From assembly GCA_026413255.1 (NCBI GenBank), contig JAOCZO010000034.1:1-64000 (forward strand): a DNA stretch of 64,000 nt, given 5' to 3'. This document shows positions 52,311-63,875 of the stretch, piece by piece. The notes under the pieces are model-generated. The model worked only from the letters and a program-made list of their open reading frames with translations. It ran no database searches and was not told the origin of the DNA. The position numbers and the translations under genes are program-made. Every line of letters starts with the position of its first letter. The stretch's first letter is position 1. Source of the stretch: Fereydounia khargensis. Lineage: Eukaryota; Basidiomycota; Ustilaginomycetes; Urocystidales; Fereydouniaceae.

Positions 52311-55300
52311 CTAGCCTTTGGTGGTCGAGTCGCTGTTCCAGCTGTCTCGGATGCGTCTGTCTGAGGGGCTGTTGGGGGAAGAAGCGAGGACCTCTTCGTC
52401 GCCGGGGACTTGAGACTCGATCTCGCGTGCGGTGTGGAGGAGCGTGACGATATCCGCATGGTCGCAGGGGTTAGCGAGGAAGTCGCTCTGCGTGTCTGTG
52501 GGTCAGTGCGATTTCATCACATCACGTGGGGTTTCGGGTCAACACGGTACATACCATAGCGAGCATATCTGCACTCGGGCGCTTCTCTGCATCCATCTCG
52601 GTAGCCCAGTGCAGGAACTGCTTGATCTCGTGCGACAGCGTGTGTGGGTTAGAGAGGGGCGGCAGTCCCATTTTGGCGGTGAGCGTGATAGCGCGGAGAG
52701 GAGGAAAGTCGACGCGCGGCGGGTCACCCTCTATCATCTCCCAGAGCACGACGCCGAGCGACCAAATGTCGCAGCGCACATCGTAGCTGTCGGCTCGGAT
52801 CACTTCGGGCGCCATCCAGTACGGCGTACCGACCACGGATCGGCGGTGCGTGTTCCCCGGCCCCAGCTGAGACGCATGCGTCAGGTCCGACAGCTTAGAC
52901 ACGCCAGCGGGCGATAGCATAATGTTGTCAGACCGCACGTCGCGATGGATGATAGACCGGTCGTGCAGGAACGCTAGCGCGTCCACCAGGTCCGCCATGA
53001 TCCGACTCATTACACCCTCACTCAGGTCCAGACCCTCTCCTACTCCCTTGAGCGCTATCAGATCCGCGAGACTCCGGTCAGCTAGCTCCTGCACAATCCA
53101 CACGCTCGACTGCTGCAGAAACACGCTGTCGAGCGAAACGAGGTTGGCGTGCCCGCACGAACGCCACAACTCGACCTCTTTCGGGAGCCCTTGCAGACGC
53201 AACGAGTCGTCCGAATCGCCTTCCTCACCCGGAATCTGCACCACCTTTACTGCGACGCGCTTGCCCTCTGATACCCGTGTGGCAGCATACACTGGACCGC
53301 TGTCGCCATCGCCGATCATCTCCAAGTCTGCAAATGAGCCAATCGGCGGAGGCGGCGCTAGCACTCGCTTCAGGTGCGCCAGACGAGCCGGAAGTACCCC
53401 GTTGGGATCCACCGCCGCTGCCGCCACTGCCGTCTTCGTCGCTGTCTTCGCAGTCAGCGTGGATGTGGCCACCGCTGTCGATTCGCTACTGGCATCTGCA
53501 TCAGGCTCTGATCCCGGCGAGACAGACCGATCTGACGCAGCCGTGGACCTTGCAGAAACGCTTTTCTTTGTATCTCTGCTGTCCTTTCGTCGCTCCTGGC
53601 GAGGCGCAGGTGCCGTCGACGCTTCATCGGCCTCGACACGCACCTTAGCAACAGGCAGAGGCGGAACGGGCGGTGCAGTCTGCAGGCTCATTGACGTGGG
53701 CATGACTTCATCGAGGTCCATCGACTGGCGTGCAAGCATCATCTCCCTGAATGAGCGCATCGCTTCCGAGTCGCCGCCAAAGATTGAGTCCGTGTCAAAG
53801 CCGCTTGCATAGTGCATCGACATGGGAAAGCGACTGACATCACTGCTGACACGATGCGCTGCAGGGCCGAGGTCCAAGTCCGTGTCTGTGTCCGCGTCTT
53901 CGCCGTTGATCCATTCCTTTGCGCCCCCGACGTCGGATCCCCTGTCCGAAGACACACGCGACGTACGTTCACTGCCGCTTTCGCTGTCGTCTGTTGGCGC
54001 AGGTGAGCGACCTGCTGATCGTCCAGTCGCACTGCCAATCGACATGGGAGACTCCGATCGAGACGCGGACGTTGACTTGCTGAGTTGCGACACTCTGAAC
54101 CCTTTGCTCCATGCTCGCTCGTCGGAAGGCTCGTCCCATGGGCTCTCAGAGGCATCCATAAACTCCTGGTTTGCAGGCGAACGGTCCGAGTGATCGTCTC
54201 TGGATGAGGGTGACACCGCGCCGCTGTAGCGACTTCGATCTGACAAACGGTCGGCATTCGGTGATGGTGCAGATCTGTTCGAGGCCTGAGGAGCCCGGAT
54301 CACCGGTCGAGGGGCCGAGTAGAATCCATCCGAGTTGGGCAGAATGTACTCTGGTTGGGCTCGAATGACAGGCCTGTCCGACTTTGGCGGCGGGGGTGGC
54401 GGAGGACCCAGTGAGTCCCGCATGGACGCCCGAGACGATTGTCCGCTTGCCGCTCCCCAAGGATCATGGTTCTGGTTTTGGCTAGACGGGCGAGAGAAGC
54501 CTGACTCGTAATCTGATGCCGGGCTACGCGGTGAAACGCGTCCGTACGAAGAGCTGCTGGGCGGACGGATGCGGGACGAGTCCTGCGGGTATGACCTCTC
54601 AAACGCCGATGGCGAGGATGCATTTTGCTGTCGAGTAAGGAGGCTGTCACTAGATGTCTGGTTGCGGAGACCGTGCTGGCCTGGTCGCTTAAAGCCGAAC
54701 GAGGTACCAGATTCGTCTGAGCCAGTATTGGACCATCTAGCTGACGACGAGGGTGGATAGATACGTGCTGGCAGATTGCGCCGTTCGCGAAGTCCCAGAC
54801 CGCGAGGCCGACCATGGTCGTCCGAAGAGCCGCTGTGCCCCTGTTGGCTTCCAGAGCAGCTTGATGCCTTGGTTGCCGACTCGAGCTTGGTCCACGACTC
54901 GTGAGAGTGATCACGCAGACCCGGGGCAGGTGAGGCAGTGTCGCTGGCTCGAGAAGAGTTCATCGAACTGCCGCTGGCTGAACGTTTCTCAGGGTGATGC
55001 AGCTGGCCAGAGTGATCCTGGTAGGACGTCGCACTGGGCCAATCCTTTTCAGGCACGACAGGCGAAGCACTGCTGCTGTGGCTTGAGGCGGATCCAACAG
55101 ACGTGCGATAGAGGGAGGCAAAAGTGGAACCTGCAGACGGAGAATGCAGAGAAAGTCCTGGACTCAGATTCCGAGTGTAGCTGGTCGAATGTCCAGAGGA
55201 GCTTGCTGCGCTAGGCGAGGGCCAGCCGGCAGCGTCACGGTCCGATGAGCCTCGCCAGCCTTCTGAAGGCACCTTGAGCGGCGCAGGCGATGTTCGGAAC

Positions 55301-57270
55301 CTTGGTGCGTCACCAGTCGAGCTTTCGGCATGCTCAACCATCATCGGGCTGACGGACGAGAAAGCTGGCGAGACAGGGTTGGTGAGGCGACGTGGGGACT
55401 GGCTCGGCAGCGATGAAATATCCGTGACTGTTGAGCTTGGACTAATCCCGGGGCTTGACAGTTCAAGACTGTGTGTCGAGGAGGCATACTTGCGTCCACT
55501 AAGCTGCGACGCTCGCACAGGTCGGAGGATGCCTTTGGTAGCCTTGGAAGCCTGCGCAATCTGGACGACTACTTCTTCCTCTTCTTCGTCATCAACTTCC
55601 TCGTCGTCTGTGTTGTCCACACTGGTGGCTGAGACACCTTGTTGCGGGTCTTTCCTGGTCTCCGTGGGCGGAGCAGAAGCAAGATGATTCGGCTTGCCAA
55701 CGCTGCCGGACCGGTTTCGAGGACCAGATGGGAGACCGATACCGAGTCCACCAATGGCAGAAGCCAAGTCGCTGACTGATCTCGACTGCCTTCGGTGCTT
55801 CTTGCTGTCCTCACCTTTGCCTTTCGAGCCGGGAAGCGCGCTGAGTAGAGACGTTGCCCAGTCCTCGTCAGAGCGAAGGTCTGGCAGTTGCGGGCTCTTG
55901 TCGATGACGGGAGTGAACAGGTCACTTCCGAGGTTGAAGGGGCTCTTCGGACTTGCAAGGTCCCATCCTTGCTCAAGGACACTGCTATACGAGGTGCTGG
56001 CGACTGAGGCCTTCCTTACCAGATCCGCGCCTTCGTTCTCGGCCGGGTCATCAGCTTGAGCATACCTGGTGCGCGAGTCGTTGAACATTCGGTACTGATC
56101 TGAGCCGGGTCGATGGTGAGACCCGAGCTGTTTGGACGAATTCGCTTGCGATGGCGGAGCAGAGGCGACCATGGCGAATTGGAGGTCATCATCGTCTTGC
56201 AGCTTTTCAGAAAGAATCTTGCGAATCTCTGCCGGGTCTTGTCCGAGCCGCGTCTCTTTCTCGACAAAGTACTCGGTCTGCTCTCGAACGAGGCGAGCAG
56301 CGGCTTGCGGATCTTGGCGAACGCTGTGAGAGTCCATGCCGTGCGAGAGAAGGACCTGTGCCCAGGATGAAGGAAGACCAGTGTATCCGTGTGGACCTAC
56401 GTCGACATGCACGTTGTGGGAGACGCCGTAAGGTAGGCTGATACCGGGGTCCTCGCCGGATTGCACCGAGTCACGGGTGTTCTGACTGGCCCTGCTAGGA
56501 CCGCGCGAGTCTTCCGCGTGCTTGATGGTAGAAGACGAGGAAGACGTGGGCAAGGTGGCGGTCGAAGTCGGTGTTGCGGTGCCACCACCCCTTGATGAGC
56601 TGGGACGGAAGAAGGCGGCATGGGAGTTGCTAGCGCCGGAGTGCTCCTGGCTCGTTCCAGGGCGACGAAGTCTGGCGGAGGGATTGATGCCGAGCTTCTT
56701 GAGACCGGCAGTCACGGTGGAGGAGGCAGCAGAGGCGGCAGATCTGGCTGAGCTAGGGACCTTTGATGGCTCTGCACGATCTTTGTCGCGGGTATTGTGA
56801 TACTCGACCTGAAACGATCGAGGTCCGTCGTCGTGAAAGTCGTCATGGCGGTTGCGGGAGCGGACTTCCGAGTCGGACCTTTGCTCGAATGAGCGAGAGG
56901 CCCACGAGTCTGCTGGGGATTGAGCTTGAAGGGCTTCGGGCGGCAATTGGGGGAGATCTCGGTCGAAATTGATGCGCGGGGACTGGGAGGGCTGAGACCG
57001 TGAGGAGCCGGGCCGCGGGGCATATGCGAGGCGTTCCTCGGGACTGAGGTACTGGTTGCGCCCTAATGTGGAAGAGCCCGAGTATGAAAAGACGGGGGAA
57101 TGGTCTGAATCATAGTAGGCTGCTGCTGAAGAGGACGAAGCGGGAGGGGGAGCGGTATCGATGGTAGGCGAGGGGCGGCCATGGTTGGGGTGCCATTTGA
57201 GCTTGGATATCTTGACACCATTTGTGGCTCTGGGCGTGCGCTCGCCCTCCTTTTGGGCTGCACTCAGCAT
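52311..57270 (-). CDS. Large CRIB-domain PAK/Ste20-like kinase with altered catalytic motifs
   Basis: Minus-strand exons are 57270-52555 and 52487-52311, giving 1630 residues. A CRIB motif starts at about residue 277 (ISLPYGVSHNVHVDVGPHGYTGLP), followed by a PAK-type autoregulatory-like helix. About 900 residues of Ser-rich disordered sequence follow. The kinase domain spans about 1313-1575: Gly loop GDGDSGPV, Lys1342 in VAVKV, HRDVRSDN at 1442 (catalytic Asp1444 kept, the usual Lys replaced by Arg1446), SDLT in place of DFG at 1462, then GTPYWMAPEVI, SLGVVLWEM and EKRPSA. PAKs act below Cdc42/Rac in polarity and MAP-kinase signalling. The DFG Phe and Gly are Leu and Thr, so activity is uncertain. 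It is far longer than typical Ste20 or Cla4. The small second exon adds 58 residues. Confidence 0.85.
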
Positions 57271-59072
57271 GGGCAAGTTGCCCCGAGGGTGGTGCGGGAA
57301 TGCAACAAGAGATCGGAAGCGTGGAGGAGAAGAGCTGGAGCGTGGTTGATGATTGTTGCGCGCGATGCTGATGCTGGTGATGGCGCTGCTACTTGTCTGC
57401 TGATGCTGATGCCGATGCTGAAGCTATTCAGGACTCCAAGTTGGCGTCGGGTGCAAGATGTGTGTGTGAGAGAGGCATGAGCAGGAAGGGGTTGAACGGC
57501 GCTGGTATCTGGTCGACTAACTTGACGTGCTGGCACAGAAGGGAACGAATGGAGGGTATCTTGTTCGATCTGTGTGTTGCGGTGAAGAGGAGAATGAGAG
57601 AGAGAGGGAGAGAGTGAAAAAGGGATGGAAGAGGTATAGTATGACAATGACGCAAAGATAGAGAGGGCGCAGGACGGAGAATGAGAGAGTGAATGATTGA
57701 CTGTTTGATTGTTTGATCGCGAGAGGGGCCGAAACGGAAACCAACACTGATCCGCAACGCAGCGCAGTGCAGTGCAGTGCAGAGCAGAACTGAGCAGAGC
57801 AGAGCTGCGCAACGCAGCAATGGCCGAGAGAGCTGCTGAGCCAAGGTGGGAGCGCGGAAAAGGAAACAAAAAGAGGGGAACCCGCAAATCGCAAATGCAG
57901 GTCAGGTCGCCCGCCCGCCAGTCACACACACTCTCTCTCCTTCAGTGCCAGACCGACGGGCCCGAAAGAAAAAGGAAAAGGAAAGGAAACGCGGCCAGCA
58001 AGCCAGCAAGCCAGCAAGCCAAAAAACGCCCATGCACAGGCGCAGCACACTCGTCAGGCTGAGAATTGCGAGCACATGTCCAAAGTCCGAGAAGAAGAGT
58101 AGAAAAAGCCAAGCCAAGGGCCAACGAGCCACCAAGCCAGCAAGCCAGGTCCGGTTTTCTGGCTAAGCCAGCGAGGCAAGCAAATTCAAGTCGCCTGTTC
58201 TGCACCGTTCATGCAAGATGCAAAAGGGCGACGGAAGGGCGCGACGCACTGTCTCAGAGCAGCGAGCGCCAGTTAGGCTGGGCTGGGCTGGGCTGATTGG
58301 CAAAAGAACGGGCGAAACTGGCACCGCCAACACGCCTGCGGCCAGCCTGCCTCTGCCAGCCACCCTCCCTCCCTCACTCTGCCATTCACGGGCAGCGGCA
58401 AGCAGCGTGCTATACTGTAATTGATTGGACTGATTGCGGAATGAGCGACAGTAGCTGGCTGCAGCCAAGGCAGGAGCAGGAGAGAGCTCGCTCGGGTCCA
58501 TGCCATGCCAGATCTTGCAACCTGATCTCTCTTACGTTGCATCGGCCTACTGTACTCAAAAAGCGGCAACCGCTCAACAGTGCATTGGCAGCTCGGATCC
58601 GAAGGCAACCCGAATGGGAATGGCACCCTTTCATTTCCATTCATTCCGATGTAATTCTCCCCTCGGGTTGCTTGGGCGGCAACAGCAACAGTACAAATAT
58701 TGTTCAGGTACAGCGCATTGTATCACTGTGCTATGCTACGGCATAATCAAGCGTGGGATTCATCACAAAGCAAATGGAGAACTGACCCTCGGGACAGATG
58801 AGAGGTTCGTCAACTGGGAGTGGAATCCAGAACCCAGTGAGCAGCACGGAGCGGGTGTAACTTGTCAAGAAAGGGAGCTGGGATCCTCGCGGCCATCGCT
58901 CAACAACCACCGTTTCTTCATCGACATTCTTGAGCCTTGAGATAGATGCGATGGATGCTAGATTGGAGTTCTATTACAAATACACGAGTGACTAACTGGT
59001 TGGCCGGGATAAGTCAGCCGGGGTGGTGCAGTGAGCTTCTGGTGGTGAACGAATGTGATATGTGCGAGCTTG
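57271..59072. other. 1.8 kb intergenic region, repeat-rich
   Basis: No supported gene. It contains the PAK-like upstream region, GCAGT/GCAGA repeats near 57763-57812, AGCCAGCA repeats near 57998-58021 and 58131-58147, GGCTG repeats near 58275-58297, and pyrimidine/purine-biased tracts. The open frames are short and biased. Confidence 0.5.
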
Positions 59073-59429
59073 TTATGCTTCGCGCAGCTGCTTGCGCAGA
59101 ATGTCTCGCTGTTCCTTGGAAACCTGTGTTGTAGGGGAAGGGGGACAGGGGGTCAGCTCCGGGTACGGGAGCGTCAGAAGAGAGAGGACTGTGCTCACCT
59201 TCCAGTAAAGGTCCTTCTTGTTGATGTGTTCTTCGATACGAAGGTTGGAAGGCCACGTCTCTGGCGATTCTGTCGCCTTGCGAGTGAGGTACTGTGCGAC
59301 AGTCTCTGTCTTTTGGGCGGTGACAGCAGGCTTGGACTGCTGGGCAGCAGCCTTGGGCAGGCGGAGGGCCGACAGCTTGTCTGCCGAAAGTGGCTTGACC
59401 TTGATGAGGAGTGATGGTGATACCCGCAT
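59073..59429 (-). CDS. Small basic protein of unknown function
   Basis: Minus-strand exons are 59429-59199 and 59123-59073, giving 93 residues. It starts MRVSPSLLIKVKPLSADKLSALRLPK, basic and amphipathic, as in mitochondrial proteins. ETVAQYLTRKATESPETWPSNLRIEEHINKKDLYWK and VSKEQRDILRKQLREA follow (two blocks joined by the splice). The length and basic pattern would suit a mitoribosomal or other small mitochondrial protein, but I do not recognise the family. The 75-base intron has good GT..AG ends, is divisible by three and has no stop, so an unspliced 118-residue form is also open. The spliced form is preferred because the intron part (PYPELTPCPPSPTTQ) is unlike the rest. Confidence 0.65.
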   Translation of the reverse strand: MRVSPSLLIKVKPLSADKLSALRLPKAAAQQSKPAVTAQKTETVAQYLTRKATESPETWPSNLRIEEHINKKDLYWKVSTVLSLLTLPYPELTPCPPSPTTQVSKEQRDILRKQLREA

Positions 59430-59805
59430 GTTGCCTTGTGTACGTGTTTTCAGGGGATGAGGAGTGGTTGCGATGGTGGAGACGGCGTAATGGTGATGGT
59501 CCGAGGTGCGATGCAGAAAAATGACAAGGAATCAGAAAAAAAAGTGCTGAGCCACATCACCCGGCCGACAAGGTGCTGCCCCTTTTCTTTGGCACAAGCG
59601 ACTGCTGGCTTGCTGGCTTGCTGGCTTGCTGGCCAGGCTAGGCTAGTTGGCTTGGCTGCTCTGCTCCACTTTTGGGAACGCGCTTTCTTCGACTCGGTTG
59701 GACGGTGCGTGCATCAATCATACGGTGCGGTACGGTAACCACAGTCTGCGCTCAGTTCCGCTCTCCACTACCACCTTACCACCTTACTTCCGTCTGCACA
59801 GCGTC
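59430..59805. promoter_or_regulatory. Divergent promoter region with TTGCTGGC repeats
   Basis: No gene is seen. A GCTGGCTT octamer repeat (about 59599-59632) lies between the divergent starts of the small protein (-) and the USP-like gene (+). CCACCTTA repeats precede the USP-like start. Confidence 0.55.
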
Positions 59806-62800
59806 ATGTCCTCTCAGTCCCAGGAGGATATCGAGTGAGTATAGCAACCCGGCCTCAGTTTCCTTCACATGTTAAACTGAAACAACTTGCTCTTCCCTCA
59901 ATCAGGCAGATCGTAGCGATCACAGGCTGCAACCCAGCCCAGGCTACACAGGTGCTCTCCAAGTACGACAACAATGTAGAGCGCGCGATCAACTCCATCT
60001 TTGACGATCCAGAACAGTTCAATCGTCCTCATCCGCCCCCCTCCACCTCAGAGGCAAACGCTGTCGTACCATGGACTGGTGGCAACAACCTCAACAACAA
60101 CAGCAATAACGCCATCACCTCCAATACCTCCACCAACAACGCCGCAGCCGCAAGCTACGATCCGCACCAGGAGTGGTCCAAACCACCAGGGCAACCACCA
60201 TCACGGCCACAGACTCACACCAATACTCACTCACAGCAGCAGTCGGTCACATTCAAACAGCCCTGGGAAGATGCTCCTCCCTACTATCAGGGCCAAGGTA
60301 CGTCCCTATTCTCACTCACATTGAGCTCAGCACTGATCTCTCCATACCGGAAACTGATACACTGACTCTACTAGGTGGTCAATCCAATGATATCATCGAT
60401 CTCACAGGCGGAGCAGGCGACGACGACGAGGATCTTCAACGTGCCATGGCAGCCTCACTTCAAGAGCAACACCACAGCCAGCAACCGGGATACTACTCTC
60501 ACTCCTCACAACCGGGCCAAGACACATCGGTGGGGCCCCTGCAACAGCACGGAGTGAGTAACGACAATGGGCATCATCCTGCTGCGATAGAGAGCACGTC
60601 ATCGGACAGTGATTGGGAGATTGGGAGACTTGCCAAATCCCGAGCATTCGGTCCCAGCTACAGAAAGAGAACAGCAGCTGCTCCGCATCGTGCATCAGAG
60701 CCCGAGCCAGAACGAAAGCATCCACCAGTGTTATGTGACGCAGCAGCAGCAGCAGCATCCTCATCCTCCTCCTCAAGGTATTCCTTGCGCAACCGCAACC
60801 GCATCACAAAACCAAACAAGGGACTGCCCGAGCCGGCCAGAAACTCCTTATCTGCATCTGAGCTGTCGTCTCACACCACGTCCTCATCGCGCGCGAGAGG
60901 ATCTCGCCACGCCACTCACACTTATGGCCGCAGAGGCTCTCGCAGAGCTCGAAAGCAGAGCTTGTCCTTGGAAGGGTGGGATAATGTGGGCATCATTTTC
61001 CTTTTCCTTGACGTGTTTCGCTCTCGACTTGCTCATTTGACAGCCAACATGCGAGCATTGTGGCACTGCGGCTTTCTGGAGGGAGAAGTGCAAAGGGGGC
61101 GAGACCCCTTAACAGAAGTGAAGACGAGCAAGCCCAGTGCCGTCATCACCGTTGTCCTTTCGTTCATACATCCGCCATTCTGACGCTACAGGTTACTGAC
61201 AACAGACGTGACTTGCCCTCCTTGCTTATCGGCAGAATAACAGTCTTTCGGAGGACGAACAACTTCGACAGGCTCTCGAGGCCAGTGTGCAAAGCCTACC
61301 GGGAGGTCTCAGGCAGGAAGCTTCCGGCTCACGGACACCTGTCATTCCACACCATCTTGAAGTAGGAGAGCACAGCAAGCGCAAACCAGGTGCACCCGTT
61401 GCTCTTGTCGCGCCTTTCGCCTCGATCGAAATTGCAGCTGCGATGCTTCAGGCTTTTGCTTCTCTAACTCAGGTGCGACATGCTTTCCTGGCTTTCCAGC
61501 CAGCGGACGAAAGAGCAGCGGATCTCGTCAATTACTGGAAAGGCGTCTCTCCGCCCGAAGCGGACGGGGGGTCCCTCAGTGGTATGGATCCCTCCCGAAA
61601 GATCAGCATCGACATCTGTCGCCGTGTACAGACGCTCTTTGCATTCATGAACGAGACGGAGCGTGGAGCTTGCATCGTGAGGGATGTAACATCATTGACG
61701 CCAACAAATATTGTTGCTCTTGGGGCGGAAAACGCCAACCCGGTGCGGCTTGCGAGTCTCTACTACGAGTTTCTGACTGAGGCGTTCCTCCAGGCGTCAC
61801 ACTTGCACGCCACACTGGCGATACCTGCGACCGAAGACATTGGAATTGATCTTGAAGAGGCCCGCCGAAACTTTATCAACGAACGATCGAGGTGAGTCGC
61901 GACAGTATTACAATCTAGACATTTCTCCCGTGCTGACGTGCTTCATCTTTTCTACCTCACTGCCCAGTATCTTCCAATCCTGGGGTGCCAGCGCATTGAA
62001 TGCTCCGCCGACACCGGTAGATGGACAGGAGCCGGGATCAGTGCCAGCGCCGCAAAGCATTCCAGTTGCCAAAACATACTTGGGGCTTGTGCACGATTCT
62101 GTCAATCGAGACGTCTACTCGTGCCTACGATCTGCGCTTGCCGCGGACGGTGAGGCAGCCCTTATGACTGACGCCGCGCAGGTGTTGTGCCTCAGCGTTG
62201 TGCATCGGACTGACGAATCACTGGAGCGCTTCTCGGTCGACGAGACGTTGTACGTGGATCCGTTCATGTGGGACAAGCGCGGCGGAGTCCGCCTTGATTC
62301 GGAGATGCAGACGGGCGCGGTGGCGGGTTTGAACGAGTCGCTACGGGAGCTGGAAGCACGCAAACGCAAGCTGAATGGCGATGGCGGCAAAGACACCAAG
62401 ACGCTGCTGCAGGCCTCGATCCAGTATTTCGAGGAGCTCGCGATCAGCCCGGACGACGAGGTGCGTGCTGCGGTGCAGAAGGAGGCGGGACCGCAGTTGC
62501 GCAACGTGGTCGCTGAACTTGAGGCTGAGCTGGAATCCACGGACGAGGCGATCGCGTCGATTACGACACGAGTGAGGGGTATGCGAGCCGAGGCGAGGGA
62601 GAGAGCCAAGGAGGAGGCACTGAAGCCTGAGTGGCGCACAGTAAGTTGTGGTTCAGCCTGTGCTTTGCGTGTGACATAGGAAGAGACGCTCTGACCAGTT
62701 TGACTTGGCCTTTTGGCAGATGGAGTACCGGTTACAAGCGGTTCTTGTGCACGAAGCGCGACGAATCTATGCGTATACGCGGCAAGCAGACGGGCGATGG

Positions 62801-63237
62801 TGGCGGATCTGCGATGGAGCTGCGACTGAAGTCACTCTGGATGAGGTCCAGGGCGACAAGATACAGGATCGCGACTCGAGTGGAGTGTTCTGGATCTGCT
62901 ATGCCAAAGTGGACGCGGATGCTGCTTCTCAAGACGAGCCATGCCCGGAGACGACCAAGGTGAGCGGTTGATACTCTACGCTAGCGTTTGAGCCAGGTTG
63001 ATTGCGTTGACTGACACAGGTACGCTGGTTGCCTACCAGGCTGGTATCGCTGAGGACAACCTCACGTTCCAATCCGAGCTGCTGTCTCTGGTGCGCTCGG
63101 ACGCAGCGTCACGGGCGACTAGCGACAGGGCGGAGATGGACCAAGGGATAGATGCCGGTACCGATACTGATGCTGTCGCGGCCAGTCAGGACAGGGGTAC
63201 GCTGGCTGATGAAGAGGACAATGGCGGGGCCGCGTGA
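59806..63237 (+). CDS. UBA/UIM protein with a USP-like domain lacking catalytic residues
   Basis: Readable exons are 59806-59834, 59906-60297, 60375 to somewhere in 60776-61200, 61236-61891, 61968-62640, 62720-62959 (or 62966) and from 63020. The 3' end of exon 3 and the last junction are uncertain, giving a stop at 63151 or 63237. A UBA-like domain comes first (QIVAITGCNPAQATQVLSKY), then a UIM (DDEDLQRAMAASLQEQ), a disordered stretch and a second UIM-like motif (EDEQLRQALEASVQSL). The following region fits USP25/28-type proteases in spacing. However, where GLKN.GNTC is expected it reads ALVAPFASIEIAAAMLQ (61396-61450), and where GHYWAY is expected it reads EARRIYAY (62750-62774). The nucleophile and catalytic His are therefore not seen. 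It probably binds ubiquitin rather than cleaving it. Confidence 0.65.
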
Positions 63238-63378
63238 CATGGACACGCCGCGTCTGCCAAGCGAACCCGATCCCGACAAGAGGGAAAATGGATTGGCGGT
63301 CGCGATGGTCGCGATAGCCGAGTTGGGCTGGGCCTCGCGTGGGATTGGCGCCAGACACGGTATGGAACTGGGTTGCTT

Positions 63379-63395
63379 GTACAGTACAGAACAGT
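63379..63395. repeat. TACAGTACAGAACAG tract
   Basis: A short, slightly degenerate CAGTA element about 140-230 bases downstream of the USP-like stop. Confidence 0.6.
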
Positions 63396-63516
63396 GACTT
63401 GTGGCCTCGATTGACGCCTCTGTCGCTTGATTAATTCCGGCAAGTAGAGTAAGAACGTGATCACATTGAATTGAGTGTGTGCGGAACCAGAAGATTGATC
63501 CATGCTATCGCTCTCT

Positions 63517-63546
63517 ACCGTACCGTACTGTACTGTACTGTGCAGT
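63517..63546. repeat. TACCG/TACTG tandem tract
   Basis: The tract begins TACCGTACCG and continues as TACTG units into TGCAGTA, so two pentamer variants lie side by side. It is downstream of the USP-like gene. Confidence 0.75.
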
Positions 63547-63820
63547 ATGGTTGGTTTCAGCAGTTGTCAAAAGGCCTGTCGTGACAAGGGCCGCCTCGGA
63601 AAATAAAATAAAGGGGAAAGACAAAGAAAGAGCAAATCATTTGAAAAGCACGAGGAAAGAAAGCTGCATAAGTGAAGAACAAACAGGCTCGGCGGGCCGG
63701 ACGCGCCTGACGAGCGTGAGAGTGGGAGAAAGAGTGGGAGCGAGGCGGGACTGAGGATGGGACTTGGGGGCTCTGCGCGTGTCTGGCTGGCCGGCTGCCT
63801 TGGAAACTCGCGACGAGCAG

Positions 63821-63875
63821 GGCTGGGCAGGTTGCAGGCAGCAGGCAGGTTGCAGGCAGCAGGTTGCAGGCAGCA
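63821..63875. repeat. GCAGGTTGCAG minisatellite
   Basis: Overlapping 7- and 14-base units (GGCAGGTTGCAGGCAGCA) are repeated with small changes over about 55 bases near the right edge. No gene is attached to it within the window. Confidence 0.7.
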
